A DNA stretch of 64,000 nucleotides from Zavarzinia aquatilis (GCF_003173035.1 NZ_QGLE01000001.1:496001-560000); one strand, 5' to 3'; shown: positions 1-9,901, counted from the stretch's first letter. The notes: generated by a model not told the origin, from the letters alone. A program made the numbers and translations.

Positions 1-990
1 CGCGAACTCTTCGGCTGGACCGACCGGCGGGGCACGCGCTGGCGGGTTTCGGCCCTGCCGCTCGGTGGCTATGTCCGCTTCTTCGGCGACGCCGACGCGA
101 CCTCGGCGCTGCCCGACGGCACCATCTGCATGACCGATGCCGAGCGGCAGGTGAGCTATCAGGGGCAGAGCGTGGCCAAACGATCGGCCATTGCCGCCGC
201 CGGCCCCATCGCCAATTTCCTGCTGGCCATCGCGCTGTTCTTTGGCCTGTTCATCACCCTGGGCCAGCCTTTCACCGCGCCCGTCGTGGACACGGTGTCG
301 CCCGGCAGCGCCGCCGAGGCTGCGGGCCTGCGTCAGGGTGACCGTTTCCTTGCCGTCGACGGCCGCTCGGTCGAAAGTTTCGAGGACCTGCGCCTCTACA
401 TGCGGCTCAATCAGGGCACGCCCGTCAGCGTCGAGATCGAGCGCGACGGCAAGCCGCTGACCGTCGAGGTGACGCCGACCGTGACCGAGATCGACGACGG
501 CCAGGGCGGCAAGCAGAAGATCGGCCTGCTCGGCGTCGCGCCGGCCGGGGTCGAGTTCAAGGAACGCGGCTTCTTCGACTCGATCTGGTATGCGACGCGG
601 GAAGTCGGGACGGTGGTCCATGTCACCGCGACCGCGGTCGGCCAGATGATCGGCGGCACGCGGGGCACCGAGGAGCTGGGCGGCCCGTTGCGAATCGCCG
701 ACATGTCGGGTCGCATGGCACGGGCCGGACTCGAGAATTTCATCTGGTTGATCGCCGCACTTTCGGTAAACCTCGGTTTGTTCAATCTTTTGCCGGTACC
801 GATGCTGGACGGCGGACACTTGTTGTTCTATGCGTTTGAAGCCATGCGCGGACGGCCGCTGGGCGAACGGATTCAGGAATTCGGTTTCCGCATCGGTCTT
901 GCCATGGTGCTGACGTTGATGGTGTTCGCGACCTGGAACGATCTCGTCCAGCTTCGGGTCGTTGATTTCATCAGCCGGCTATTCACCTGA
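1..990 (+). CDS. rseP: RseP-type site-2 zinc metalloprotease, 5' end missing
   Basis: Inner-membrane intramembrane protease of the RseP/MmpA family, which cleaves transmembrane substrates such as anti-sigma factors after a first periplasmic cut. The reading frame is open from base 1, so the N-terminus with the HExxH zinc site lies outside the window. Visible parts are the membrane segment near bases 190-260, a PDZ domain at about bases 276-480 (SPGSAAEAAGL, GDRFLAVDG), and the C-terminal membrane part with the family's LDG motif (PVPMLDGGHL, about bases 795-828). It is followed 26 bases later by bamA, the usual alphaproteobacterial order. Family assignment is very likely; its substrate in this organism cannot be inferred. 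Confidence 0.95.
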   Translation, partial: RELFGWTDRRGTRWRVSALPLGGYVRFFGDADATSALPDGTICMTDAERQVSYQGQSVAKRSAIAAAGPIANFLLAIALFFGLFITLGQPFTAPVVDTVSPGSAAEAAGLRQGDRFLAVDGRSVESFEDLRLYMRLNQGTPVSVEIERDGKPLTVEVTPTVTEIDDGQGGKQKIGLLGVAPAGVEFKERGFFDSIWYATREVGTVVHVTATAVGQMIGGTRGTEELGGPLRIADMSGRMARAGLENFIWLIAALSVNLGLFNLLPVPMLDGGHLLFYAFEAMRGRPLGERIQEFGFRIGLAMVLTLMVFATWNDLVQLRVVDFISRLFT

Positions 991-1016
991 TCGGCGGCGG
1001 CAGAGGGAGTTCTGGG

Positions 1017-3335
1017 GTGTCCTCAATGTTGCGCGTTGCGCGTCGGCTCGTCGGGCCAGCATCTCTGGCCGTTGGTCTTGCGGCGGCGCCTGTCGCTTTC
1101 GCCCAGGTCGGATCCACGGCGGCCGAATCCGCCGCGCCGCTCGTCTCGGCCGTCCGGGTCGAAGGCAACCAGCGTGTCGAGCCGGAGACGGTGGCCTCCT
1201 ACATGACGATTCGGGCGGGTGACCGGTTCGATCCTTCCAAGGTCGACGAGTCGCTGAAGGCGCTCTATGCCACCGGCCTGTTCGGGGACGTGCAGATCCG
1301 TGCCGAAGGCAACGATCTGGTCGTGACCGTGGCCGAGAACCCGATCATCAACCGCGTCGTGCTCGAGGGGAACAGCAAGCTCTCCGAAGATCAGCTGACC
1401 AAAGAACTGCAGGTCAAGCCGCGCGCCATCTTCACCCGTTCGAAGGTGCAATCGGACGTGCAGCGTATGCTCGAGCTTTATCGTCGCGCGGGCCGTTTCG
1501 CCGCGACGATCGAGCCCAAGATCGTGCAGCTGCCGCAGAACCGCGTCGATCTCGTGTTCGAGATCAAGGAAGGCCCGAACACCGGCGTGGAGCGCATCAG
1601 CTTCATCGGCAACAAGGCCTTCTCCGACGGCGATCTGCGCGAGGAAATCGCGACGCGCGAATCGCGCTGGTATCGCTTCTTCTCGTCGGAAGACAATTAC
1701 GACCCCGATCGCATGACCTACGACCGGGAACTGCTGCGTAAGTTCTATCTGATCAATGGCTATGCCGACTTCCGCGTGCTGTCGTCGGTCGCCGATCTGA
1801 CGCCGGAGCGTGACGCCTTCTTCATCACCTTCACGGTCGATGAAGGCCCGATCTACAAATTCGGCCCGATCGACATCGAAAGTCGCATCCGCGATCTCGT
1901 CCCCGACGAGCTGCGCGCCAGCCTGCTGCCGGTTGAGGGCGAGACCTATAACGCCGAGCTGATCGAGAAGACGATCGACAAGCTGACGGATGCCGCCGGC
2001 AATCTCGGCTATGCCTTCGTCGACATTCGCCCCGTGCTGAAGCGTGACCGCGAGACCCAGACGGTCTCCATCACCTTCCAGATCAACGAAGCACCGCGCG
2101 TCTATGTCGAGCGGATCAACATCACCGGCAACGTCCGCACCCTCGACGAGGTGATCCGCCGCGAATTCCGCCTGTCGGAAGGCGATGCCTTCAACACGGC
2201 GAAGAAGGAGCGGTCGCGTCAGCGTCTGCAGGCCCTCGGCTTCTTCGACAAGGTCGACGTCACCCAGGTCCAGGGCTCGTCGCCCGACCGCACGGTGATG
2301 AATGTCGACGTGCAGGAGAAATCGACCGGCGAATTGCAGATCGGTGCGGGCTTCTCGTCGTCCGAGGGTGTCGTCGGCGAGGTGTCGGTGCGCGAGCGCA
2401 ATCTGCTCGGTCGCGGCCAGGACATCCGCATTTCGGCCAGCGTGTCGCAGAAACGCACCCAGTTCGACTTCGGCTTTACCGAGCCTTACTTCCTCGGCCG
2501 CAACGTCGCCGCCGGCATCGACCTGTTCAACATCAACCGCGATTACCAGGACGAGGCGCAATACGACCTTGAGCGCAGCGGCTTTGCTCTGCGCGCCGGC
2601 TTCAGCCTGTCCGAATATCTGCGCATGACGACGCGCTACACGCTGCGTCTCGACAACATCACCAACGTGGGCCAATACGCCTCGACCTCGGTCAAGGAAG
2701 CCGGCGACCGGGGCGAGACCCTGACCTCCATGGTCGGTTACGTCCTGTCCTATGACCGGCGCGACCGGCCGCAGCGCCCGACCGACGGCTACTACCTGTT
2801 CCTCGGTCAGGATTTCGCGGGTCTGGGCGGTGATGTCACCTACATCCGGACGACGGCGGGCGCCAATTTCTACTACCCGATCACGGATTCGGTCGTCGCC
2901 TCGCTGTCGGGCGAGGGTGGTTATATCCATGGCCTTGGCCAGGACATTTACCTGAACGACCGTTTCGACGTCGGCGGTCAGAATTTCCGCGGCTTCGAGG
3001 ATGCCGGTATCGGCCCGCGCGACGCGAACACGACCGACTCCCTCGGCGGCAATATCTATGCCATCGGCACGGCCGAGGTCAGCTTCCCGGTTGGCCTGCC
3101 CGAGGAATACGGCATCCGCGCCAGCGTATTCACCGACTTCGGCACGCTGTTCGAGGTGGACGCGACCAGCGCCACCAGCGTGCTGGACGATTCGTCTCTG
3201 CGCCTGTCGGCCGGCTTCGGCATTTCCTGGGATTCGCCCTTCGGTCCGATCCGGGTCGACTTCGCGCAGGCGCTGCTCAAGGAAAGCTACGACAAGACCC
3301 AGGTCTTCCGTTTCAGCTTCGGGACCAAGTTCTGA
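1017..3335 (+). CDS. bamA: Outer membrane protein assembly factor BamA
   Basis: Core Omp85 protein that folds and inserts beta-barrel proteins into the outer membrane. The product is 772 residues: a signal peptide ending near AFAQV, five POTRA-type repeats to about residue 420, then a 16-strand barrel. It ends in phenylalanine (RFSFGTKF), the usual outer-membrane C-terminal signature. The start is GTG at 1017, chosen because GAGGGAG lies about 8 bases upstream; ATG at 1026 is the alternative. It sits between rseP and skp in the envelope operon. Length and architecture are normal. Confidence 0.97.
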   Translation: MSSMLRVARRLVGPASLAVGLAAAPVAFAQVGSTAAESAAPLVSAVRVEGNQRVEPETVASYMTIRAGDRFDPSKVDESLKALYATGLFGDVQIRAEGNDLVVTVAENPIINRVVLEGNSKLSEDQLTKELQVKPRAIFTRSKVQSDVQRMLELYRRAGRFAATIEPKIVQLPQNRVDLVFEIKEGPNTGVERISFIGNKAFSDGDLREEIATRESRWYRFFSSEDNYDPDRMTYDRELLRKFYLINGYADFRVLSSVADLTPERDAFFITFTVDEGPIYKFGPIDIESRIRDLVPDELRASLLPVEGETYNAELIEKTIDKLTDAAGNLGYAFVDIRPVLKRDRETQTVSITFQINEAPRVYVERINITGNVRTLDEVIRREFRLSEGDAFNTAKKERSRQRLQALGFFDKVDVTQVQGSSPDRTVMNVDVQEKSTGELQIGAGFSSSEGVVGEVSVRERNLLGRGQDIRISASVSQKRTQFDFGFTEPYFLGRNVAAGIDLFNINRDYQDEAQYDLERSGFALRAGFSLSEYLRMTTRYTLRLDNITNVGQYASTSVKEAGDRGETLTSMVGYVLSYDRRDRPQRPTDGYYLFLGQDFAGLGGDVTYIRTTAGANFYYPITDSVVASLSGEGGYIHGLGQDIYLNDRFDVGGQNFRGFEDAGIGPRDANTTDSLGGNIYAIGTAEVSFPVGLPEEYGIRASVFTDFGTLFEVDATSATSVLDDSSLRLSAGFGISWDSPFGPIRVDFAQALLKESYDKTQVFRFSFGTKF

Positions 3336-3337
3336 TC

Positions 3338-3916
3338 ATGAAAAAGACGCTCAAGGCCGTTCTGGCCGCTGTCACCCTGTCTCTCGGCGCCGGCCTCGGT
3401 GCGGCGGCGTTCGTGTCGCCGGCTTCGGCGGAAGGCTTTCCGCAGGCGGCGCCGCTGATCGTCGATTATCAGCGGCTGCAGACCCAGTCCAAGGCCGCGC
3501 AGGATGTGCGCCGTCAGATCCAGGCCGTGCAGACCAAGTTCCAGGCTTCGGTGGACAAGGACCTGCAGGCCCTGCGTGACGAGGAAAAGAAGCTGCGCGA
3601 CGCCGCGCCGAAGCTCTCGCAAGCCGAGCGAGACAAGCGCCAGAAGGCCTTCGAGGACAAGGTGGCCGAAGCCCAGCGCCGGGCCCAGGCGATCAACAAG
3701 GCGATTTCGGAGGCGGTCGACAACGCTGGCGGCAAGGTGCGCGACGCGCTCGAGCCGATCTTCGCCGAGTTGATGACCGCGCGCGGCGCCAATGTCCTGC
3801 TTGGCACCAATGAAGTCATCTATTTCGACCCCAAGCTCGAGATCACCACGGAAGTTCTGGCCGCGCTGGATGCCAAGCTGCCCTCGATCAAGGTCGAAGT
3901 CGCGCCTGTGAAATGA
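3338..3916 (+). CDS. skp: Periplasmic chaperone Skp/OmpH
   Basis: Holdase that carries unfolded outer-membrane proteins through the periplasm to BamA. The 192-residue product has a clear signal peptide (MKKTLKAVLAAVTL ... SPASA) and a long charged helical region from about residue 45 to 145, rich in Lys, Glu, Gln and Ala, matching the coiled-coil arms of the Skp trimer. It starts 2 bases after the bamA stop, and its stop overlaps the lpxD start (ATGA), so it is certainly in the same transcript. Confidence 0.92.
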   Translation: MKKTLKAVLAAVTLSLGAGLGAAAFVSPASAEGFPQAAPLIVDYQRLQTQSKAAQDVRRQIQAVQTKFQASVDKDLQALRDEEKKLRDAAPKLSQAERDKRQKAFEDKVAEAQRRAQAINKAISEAVDNAGGKVRDALEPIFAELMTARGANVLLGTNEVIYFDPKLEITTEVLAALDAKLPSIKVEVAPVK

Positions 3917-4953
3917 CCATGGCCGAGGCTCGCTTTTTCGTAGCGAGGGGGCCGTTCAATCTGGCGACCGTGGCGGAAATCGCTGGCGCGACCCTAGCCG
4001 AGGATGCAGATCCCGGCCAGGTGTTCACCGGCGCCGCGCCGCTTGAATTCGCCGGTGCAGATCACATCAGCTTCCTCGGACATGCCCGACATGCGTCGAC
4101 ACTGGCGAAAACGGCCGCCGGCGCGGTGATCCTGCGCGAGGAACACGCCCACAAGGCGCCCCACGGCGTCGCCCTTCTTTATTCCCGGCAACCCGCCGTC
4201 GCCTATGCCAGGGTGGCGCAGTTGTTCCATCCGAGACGGGAAGCCCGGTCCGGCATCGACGTGACGGCCCGGATAGGCAAGGACGCGCAACTGGGGGAGG
4301 GGTGCGAAATCGGGCCCGGCGCCATCGTCGGCGCGGGAGCGCGATTGGGCCGCCGTGTCATCCTGGATGCCCATGCCGTGATTGGTGAGAATGTCGTGCT
4401 GGGCGACGACGTTCACGTCGGCCCCCTGTCGAGCGTGCAATGCGCGATCATCGGGGCGCGCACCACTTTGCTCGGGGGCGTGCGCATCGGCGAGCCGGGC
4501 TTCGGCTTCGTGCCCAATCCGCCTGCTGGTCACCTGCGCATTCCGCAGATTGGCAGCGTCGTCATCGGCTGCGATGTCGAGATCGGCGCCAACAGCTGCA
4601 TCGACCGCGGGGTCTATGGCGATACGGTGATTGGCGATGGCACGATCATCGACAACCTCGTGCAGATCGGTCACAACGTGAAGATGGGCCGGGGCTGCGT
4701 GCTGGCGGCCCATGTCGGCATTTCCGGGTCCTGCATTATCGGCGATTTCGTCGCTTTCGGTGGCGAGGCCGGCGTCGCCGACCATGTCACCATCGGTACC
4801 GGCGCGCAGATTTCGGGCAAGGCCGGGGTCATTCGCGACGTTCCGCCGGGTGTCACCGTCGGGGGCACGCCGGCCGTGCCCATCAAACAATGGTTCCGCG
4901 AGGTGGCGACCCTGTCGCGCCTCGCCCAGCACAAGGGGGATGACAATGTCTGA
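3913..4953 (+). CDS. lpxD: UDP-3-O-(3-hydroxyacyl)glucosamine N-acyltransferase LpxD
   Basis: Third step of lipid A synthesis, adding the second hydroxyacyl chain. The 346-residue product has an N-terminal uridine-binding domain (to about residue 110), followed by left-handed beta-helix hexapeptide repeats and a short C-terminal helix. The catalytic His is probably the one in QIGHNVKMG (about residue 254). The start overlaps the skp stop by 4 bases; a second in-frame ATG lies two codons later. The 3' end overlaps fabZ by 8 bases, indicating translational coupling. Confidence 0.96.
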   Translation: MTMAEARFFVARGPFNLATVAEIAGATLAEDADPGQVFTGAAPLEFAGADHISFLGHARHASTLAKTAAGAVILREEHAHKAPHGVALLYSRQPAVAYARVAQLFHPRREARSGIDVTARIGKDAQLGEGCEIGPGAIVGAGARLGRRVILDAHAVIGENVVLGDDVHVGPLSSVQCAIIGARTTLLGGVRIGEPGFGFVPNPPAGHLRIPQIGSVVIGCDVEIGANSCIDRGVYGDTVIGDGTIIDNLVQIGHNVKMGRGCVLAAHVGISGSCIIGDFVAFGGEAGVADHVTIGTGAQISGKAGVIRDVPPGVTVGGTPAVPIKQWFREVATLSRLAQHKGDDNV

Positions 4954-5419
4954 GGCCGGCGAGACCAGCGGGGCGACGCTCCAGGCCGTCGACATCGCGC
5001 GGATCATGCAGATGATCCCGCATCGCTATCCCATGCTGCTGGTCGATCGCGTGGTCGACCTGATCGGCGGGGAAAGCGCGACCGGTATCAAGAATGTGAC
5101 GATCAACGAGCCGTTCTTCCAGGGCCATTTCCCGTCCTATCCGGTCATGCCCGGGGTTCTGATCGTCGAAGCCATGGCGCAATGCGCCGGCATCACCGTG
5201 ATCCAGGGGCTGGGCGAGGCGGCGGAAGGTCGTCTTGTCTACTTCATGTCGATCGAGGACTGCCGGTTCCGGAAGCCGGTACAGCCGGGCGACCAGATGC
5301 GCATCCATGTCCAGAAGGTGCGTCACCGCGCCAATGTCTGGAAGTTCAGCGGCACCGCCAAGGTCGACGGCACCCTCGTCGCCGAAGCCACGGTCACCGC
5401 CATGATCCTCGACCGCTAA
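4946..5419 (+). CDS. fabZ: 3-hydroxyacyl-ACP dehydratase FabZ
   Basis: Hot-dog fold dehydratase of fatty acid elongation. Its hydroxyacyl-ACP substrate is shared with the surrounding lipid A genes. The product is 157 residues, with the catalytic pair His61 (in QGHFPSYPVMPG) and Glu75 (in IVEAMAQ). The start is set at ATG 4946 because AAGGGGG sits about 7 bases upstream; the ATG at 4940 would be too close to that site. It overlaps the end of lpxD, and lpxA follows 10 bases later. Confidence 0.95.
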   Translation: MSEAGETSGATLQAVDIARIMQMIPHRYPMLLVDRVVDLIGGESATGIKNVTINEPFFQGHFPSYPVMPGVLIVEAMAQCAGITVIQGLGEAAEGRLVYFMSIEDCRFRKPVQPGDQMRIHVQKVRHRANVWKFSGTAKVDGTLVAEATVTAMILDR

Positions 5420-5429
5420 GGAGCCGGTT

Positions 5430-6233
5430 TTGTCCACCATCCATGCCAGTGCCATCGTCGATCCGGCCGCGAAGATCGGCGAGGGGGTCGAGATCGGCCC
5501 GTTCTGCATCGTCGGTCCCCAGGTCGAGCTGGCCGACGGTGTCGTGCTGAAGGGCCATGTCGTCATTTCGGGCAATACCCGCATCGGCGCCGGCACGCAG
5601 GTGTTTCCCTTCGCCGTGATCGGCGCGCCGCCGCAGACCCTGAAGCCGATCGGTGACGACACGCGCATCGTCATCGGCGAGAATTCGATGATCCGCGAGC
5701 ACGCGACCATCCACCCGGGCACGGTGGGCGGCGGCGGTCTGACCTCCGTCGGCAACAACTGCCTGCTGATGGTCAGCAGCCACGTCGGTCACGACTGCCA
5801 TGTCGGCAACAACGTGGTGATGGCCAATAACGGCACGCTGGGCGGTCATGTGACGCTGGGCGATTTCGTCTATATCGGCGGTCTGTCGGCGATCCACCAG
5901 AATGTCCGCATTGGCGCCCACGCCATGATCGGCGGCATGTCGGGTGTCGAGCAGGATGTCATCCCCTATGGCTCGGTCATGGGCAATCGCGCCTTCCTCG
6001 CCGGGCTCAATATCATCGGCCTGAAGCGCCGGGGCTTCAGCCGCGACCAGATCCACGGTCTGCGCCGTGCTTATCGCCTGCTCTTCGCCGACGAGGGCAC
6101 GCTGGCCGAGCGCCTTGCCGATGTCGCCGAGGAATTCGGTGACAGCGACGTGGTCATGGATGTGGTCGCCTTCATGCAGGCCGATTCCGCGCGCTCCTTC
6201 GTGTTGCCGCGCGCCGATCGTGGCGGCGCCTGA
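5430..6233 (+). CDS. lpxA: UDP-N-acetylglucosamine O-acyltransferase LpxA
   Basis: First committed step of lipid A synthesis. The 267-residue product is almost entirely hexapeptide-repeat beta-helix with a C-terminal helical part. The catalytic His corresponds to His121 in SSHVGHDCHVGN. The start is TTG at 5430, supported by AAGGAG at 5418-5423 with 6-base spacing and by the conserved N-terminus (IHASAIVDPAAKIG). The gene overlaps lpxI. Confidence 0.96.
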   Translation: MSTIHASAIVDPAAKIGEGVEIGPFCIVGPQVELADGVVLKGHVVISGNTRIGAGTQVFPFAVIGAPPQTLKPIGDDTRIVIGENSMIREHATIHPGTVGGGGLTSVGNNCLLMVSSHVGHDCHVGNNVVMANNGTLGGHVTLGDFVYIGGLSAIHQNVRIGAHAMIGGMSGVEQDVIPYGSVMGNRAFLAGLNIIGLKRRGFSRDQIHGLRRAYRLLFADEGTLAERLADVAEEFGDSDVVMDVVAFMQADSARSFVLPRADRGGA

Positions 6234-7071
6234 GGCGGTCGCCGGCCGGGCCGTCAGGCTCGGCATCGTCGCCGGGGGCGGCGACCTGCCGGTGCGTCTG
6301 GTCGCGGCCTGCCAGCGTCAGGGGCGCCCGGTCACGGTGGTTGGCCTGACCGGCTCCGCCGCGCCGCGCCCGGATGAAGGCATTGCCGATGGCTGGGCCT
6401 CGATCGGCGAGGTCGGCAAGATTCTCGCCCTGCTGCGCGCGGCGGGATGCGGCGAGGTCGTCATGGCCGGCAATGTCGCCCGGCCTGACTTCGCCACCCT
6501 CCGCCTCGACTGGAAGGGTATCCGGCTGTTGCCCCGGGTGGTCGCTGCCGCCCGCAAGGGCGACGACAATCTGCTGAAATGCCTGGTCGAGGTTTTCGAG
6601 GAAGAGGGCTTCCGCGTGACCGGCGCGGATCAGGTGCTGGACGATCATCTGATGCCGGCGGGGCCGCTCGGCCGTCTCGGCCTGACGGCGGAGGTCACGG
6701 CTGACCTCGAGCGCGCGATCGAGGTCGTGGAGGCGCTGGGCCGGGTCGATGTCGGGCAGGGGGCTGTGGTCGCTGACGGCGACGTCTTGGCGATTGAGGC
6801 GAAGGAAGGTACCGACCGGATGCTGGCCCGCGTCGCCGAGCTTCGCGCCGGTTGGGAGCGGCGCGCCGGTCTGCTCCTGAAACTGCCGAAGCATCAGCAG
6901 GAACGGCGGGTCGACATGCCGGTCATCGGTATCGCCACGGTCGAAGGCGCCGCCGCCGCTGGGCTGGCCGGTATCGTCGCCGCGGCGGGGGCCACGCTGG
7001 TCATGGACAGGGCCGGAGTCGCCGCGCGGGCGGATGCCCTCGGGCTTTTCGTCGTGGGGATTTCACGGTGA
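6220..7071 (+). CDS. lpxI: UDP-2,3-diacylglucosamine pyrophosphatase LpxI
   Basis: Hydrolyses UDP-2,3-diacylglucosamine to lipid X and UMP. It replaces the unrelated enzyme LpxH in most alphaproteobacteria. The likely start is GTG 6220, overlapping lpxA by 14 bases and giving 283 residues, the normal LpxI length. The N-terminal part begins LGIVAGGGDLPVRL, and the C-terminal catalytic domain includes VTGADQVLDDHLMP and an Asp/Glu-rich segment near VADGDVLAIEAKEGTD. Translation couples to lpxB through an overlapping GTGA. Confidence 0.93.
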   Translation: MAAPEAVAGRAVRLGIVAGGGDLPVRLVAACQRQGRPVTVVGLTGSAAPRPDEGIADGWASIGEVGKILALLRAAGCGEVVMAGNVARPDFATLRLDWKGIRLLPRVVAAARKGDDNLLKCLVEVFEEEGFRVTGADQVLDDHLMPAGPLGRLGLTAEVTADLERAIEVVEALGRVDVGQGAVVADGDVLAIEAKEGTDRMLARVAELRAGWERRAGLLLKLPKHQQERRVDMPVIGIATVEGAAAAGLAGIVAAAGATLVMDRAGVAARADALGLFVVGISR

Positions 7072-8282
7072 CGGACAAGGTCAATCTGCCGGGGGTTAAC
7101 CCCTTGCATGTCTTCATCATCGCGGGGGAGCCCTCGGGCGATGCCCTGGGCGCGCGGCTGATGGCCGCGCTGAAGCGCGAGGTGGGCCGGCCGGTGCGTT
7201 TTTCCGGTGTCGGCGGGCCGTTGATGGCGGCGGAGGGACTGGAGAGTCAGTTTCCCATGGGCGAGTTGACCCTGCTCGGCGTCATGGAAGTCCTGCCCAA
7301 GGCGGCGCATGTGCTGCGCCGGGTGCGGGAAGTCGCCGCGCGCATCCTCGAGACCCGGCCCGACGTCGTCGTGACCGTCGATGCGCCGGCCTTTTCCTTC
7401 CGGGTCGGCAAGAAGATCAGGGGCCATGGCCTGTGCCACATCCATTATGTGGCGCCTACGGTCTGGGCCTGGCGGCCGCGGCGGGCGAAGATGGTGGCGG
7501 GCTTCCTGTCCCATCTTCTGGTGCTGTTCCCGTTCGAGCCGCCTTATTTCGAGGTCCATGGCCTCGGCACCACCTTCGTCGGCCATTCGGTGGTCGAAGG
7601 CGCGGCGGACGCAGCGGAGATGAAGGCGGCGGGGCAGGCCCTGCTGGCCCGCCTCGGGATCGCGCCGGATCGCCCCGTATTGGTCGTGCTGCCCGGCAGC
7701 CGGTCGAGCGAGGTGCGCCGCCTGGCGCCCGTGTTCGGCGAGACGCTGGCCTTGCTGAAGGCGAGACTGCCGGAACTTGCCGTACTCGTGCCGACGGTGC
7801 CCAACGTCAGCCGGCTGGTGCGGGAGATGACGGCGGACTGGCCCGTCACGCCCCATATCCTCGAGGCGGCGGCGGACAAGCTGCCGGCCATGGCCATCGG
7901 CCGCGCCGCGCTCGCCGCTTCGGGCACGGTCGCGCTCGAACTCGCGCTGACCGAGACGCCGATGGCCATCGCCTATCGGACCAGCCCGCTGTCGGCCATG
8001 GTGTTCCGCATCATGGCGAAGCTGCGTTTCGCCAATCTGATCAACATCATGGAGGACCGGGCGGTGGTGCCCGAATTCCTGCAGGATCAGTGCACGGCGG
8101 ACAATCTCGCGGCGTCCATCGAGACGTTGATGACCGACGAGAAGGCGCGTGCGCTGCAGATCGAAGCGATGCAGCGGGTGATGACCGCGCTTGGCCGGGG
8201 CGGCCCGGCGCCCTCGACCCGGGCGGCCCGGGCCATCGTCGAGATCGAGGCGGCCCAAAGGCCGGCCGTCAGAACAGCCTGA
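7068..8282 (+). CDS. lpxB: Lipid A disaccharide synthase LpxB
   Basis: GT19 glycosyltransferase that condenses lipid X with UDP-diacylglucosamine at the inner membrane. From GTG 7068 the product is 404 residues. It has the family N-terminus (FIIAGEPSGDALGARLM), YVAPTVWAWRPRRAK in the acceptor side, LPGSRSSEVRRL, and SGTVALELAL in the donor-binding C-terminal half. It is the last gene of the envelope operon. Its 3' end overlaps the convergent small ORF at 8269-8496 by 14 bases. Confidence 0.95.
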   Translation: MTDKVNLPGVNPLHVFIIAGEPSGDALGARLMAALKREVGRPVRFSGVGGPLMAAEGLESQFPMGELTLLGVMEVLPKAAHVLRRVREVAARILETRPDVVVTVDAPAFSFRVGKKIRGHGLCHIHYVAPTVWAWRPRRAKMVAGFLSHLLVLFPFEPPYFEVHGLGTTFVGHSVVEGAADAAEMKAAGQALLARLGIAPDRPVLVVLPGSRSSEVRRLAPVFGETLALLKARLPELAVLVPTVPNVSRLVREMTADWPVTPHILEAAADKLPAMAIGRAALAASGTVALELALTETPMAIAYRTSPLSAMVFRIMAKLRFANLINIMEDRAVVPEFLQDQCTADNLAASIETLMTDEKARALQIEAMQRVMTALGRGGPAPSTRAARAIVEIEAAQRPAVRTA

Positions 8283-8496
8283 TAATTTCCCAGACCGCGA
8301 AGCCGGCGGCCACCCAGGGCAGCGCCAGCATGACGCCCCGCGCGATACGCTTGCGCAAGGGGGCGATATTGTCGTTGGCCGGCCGCTCCAGCCGGACCCA
8401 GCGCGGCGCCGAGCCCGGCGGAACGAGGCCGGCGCCCGGCGAGCGTCCGCGGGCGCCGGAGCGCCGCGGAGTTTCGCCGGACACCTTCTGGTCCAT
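8269..8496 (-). CDS. Small single-span membrane protein, unknown function
   Basis: A 75-residue ORF just downstream of gltA (5-base gap), on the same strand and converging on lpxB. The first half is basic and Pro/Gly-rich with a short PANDN motif near residue 39. The C-terminal third holds one hydrophobic segment (VMLALPWVAAGFAVWEII), so a tail-anchored inner-membrane topology is plausible. The start is placed at ATG 8496 because upstream starts would overlap the gltA coding end. I do not recognise a named family; it may be a conserved alphaproteobacterial small protein. Confidence 0.5.
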   Translation of the reverse strand: MDQKVSGETPRRSGARGRSPGAGLVPPGSAPRWVRLERPANDNIAPLRKRIARGVMLALPWVAAGFAVWEIIRLF

Positions 8497-8501
8497 ATTC
8501 G

Positions 8502-9797
8502 TCAGCCGCGCTCGCCGACCGGCGTGTAGTTGCGCCGGGTGGCACCCGTGTAGAGCTGACGCGGACGACCGATCTTCTGGGACGGATCGGCGATCATTTC
8601 CGACCACTGGGCGATCCAGCCCACGGTACGCGCCAGGGCGAACAGCGGGGTGAACATGGTGGTGGGGAAGCCCATCGCCTTCAGGATGATGCCCGAGTAG
8701 AAGTCGACGTTCGGATAGAGCTTCTTCTCAACGAAATAGGGATCGCTGAGGGCGATCTTTTCCAGCTCCATCGCGACCTGGAACAGCGGATCGTTGTGCA
8801 CGCCGAGTTCGTCCAGCACTTCGCGGGCGGTCTGCTGCATCACCTTGGCGCGCGGGTCATAGTTCTTGTAGACCCGGTGACCGAAGCCCATCAGGCGGAA
8901 CGGATCGTTCTTGTCCTTCGCCTTGGCGATATACTCGGGGATGCGGTCCGGCGTGCCGATCTGCTGCAGCATGTTCAGCGCGGCTTCATTGGCGCCGCCA
9001 TGGGCGGGCCCCCACAGGCAGGCGATGCCGGCGGCGATACAGGCGAAGGGATTGGCACCCGACGAGCCGGCGAGACGCACGGTCGAGGTCGAGGCATTCT
9101 GCTCGTGATCCGCGTGCAGGATGAAGATCTTGTCGAGCGCGTTGGCGAGAATGGGCGAGACCTTGTAAGGCTCGCAGGGCACGCCGAAGGTCATGTAGAG
9201 GAAGTTCTCGCAATAATCGAGATCGTTCCGCGGATACATGAAGGGCTGGCCGATCGAATACTTATAGGCCATGGCGATGATCGTCGGCATTTTGGCGATC
9301 AGGCGGTGGCTGGCGACCAGCCGCTGGTGCGGGTCGTTGATGTCGGTCGAGTCGTGGTAGAAGGCCGAGAGCGCGCCGACCACGCCGCAGATCACCGCCA
9401 TCGGATGCGCATCGCGGCGGAAGCCGCGGAAGAACATCGACAGCTGCTCATGCACCATCGTGTGATAGGTGATGGAGCGCAGGAACTTTTCCTTCTGCGC
9501 GCCCGTCGGCAGTTCGCCGTTCAGCAGCAGATAGCAGACTTCGGGAAAGTCGCTCTTGTCCGCCAGTTCGTCGATCGAATAGCCGCGATAGAGCAGCACG
9601 CCTTCGTCGCCGTCGATATAGGTGATCTTGGATTCGCAGGACGCGGTCGAGGTAAAGCCCGGGTCATAGGTAAAGTGACCGGTTTCCGCGTAGAGCTTGC
9701 GGATGTCGATGACCTTGGGGCCGACCGTCCCCTCCATCAAGGGCAACGCGATCGTAGTGCCACCATCATTCAGGGTTACTGAGGTCCGTTCGGCCAT
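8502..9797 (-). CDS. gltA: Citrate synthase
   Basis: Condenses acetyl-CoA and oxaloacetate, the entry step of the TCA cycle. The 431-residue product has the hexameric Gram-negative length, with the signatures [13 protein letters not shown] and [14 protein letters not shown] containing the active-site His residues and a catalytic Asp near [22 protein letters not shown] 9797 is preferred because GGAG lies about 9 bases upstream; the GTG at 9806 overlaps that Shine-Dalgarno. It is transcribed away from gltX's 3' end, with its own probable promoter. Confidence 0.97.
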   Translation of the reverse strand: MAERTSVTLNDGGTTIALPLMEGTVGPKVIDIRKLYAETGHFTYDPGFTSTASCESKITYIDGDEGVLLYRGYSIDELADKSDFPEVCYLLLNGELPTGAQKEKFLRSITYHTMVHEQLSMFFRGFRRDAHPMAVICGVVGALSAFYHDSTDINDPHQRLVASHRLIAKMPTIIAMAYKYSIGQPFMYPRNDLDYCENFLYMTFGVPCEPYKVSPILANALDKIFILHADHEQNASTSTVRLAGSSGANPFACIAAGIACLWGPAHGGANEAALNMLQQIGTPDRIPEYIAKAKDKNDPFRLMGFGHRVYKNYDPRAKVMQQTAREVLDELGVHNDPLFQVAMELEKIALSDPYFVEKKLYPNVDFYSGIILKAMGFPTTMFTPLFALARTVGWIAQWSEMIADPSQKIGRPRQLYTGATRRNYTPVGERG

Positions 9798-9843
9798 TCG
9801 CTGCACTCCGTCTAGCGCGTTCTGACTGGGGATTGACGAGAGC

Positions 9844-9901
9844 GGGACCGGCGTTGGGGGGAGCGGTCCCGAACCCTTCGGTTGAATTCGGCCCTATTAT
9901 A
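9844..9901 (-). promoter_or_regulatory. Probable gltA promoter and leader hairpin
   Basis: The minus strand has a perfect TATAAT at 9896-9901. About 16 bases further upstream the -35 region reads only TTCGTG, so it is weak. A start near 9889 would give a leader of about 90 bases holding an inverted repeat: GGGACCG at 9844-9850 pairs with CGGTCCC at 9864-9870. The 9807-9978 gap contains nothing else gene-like. Confidence 0.45.
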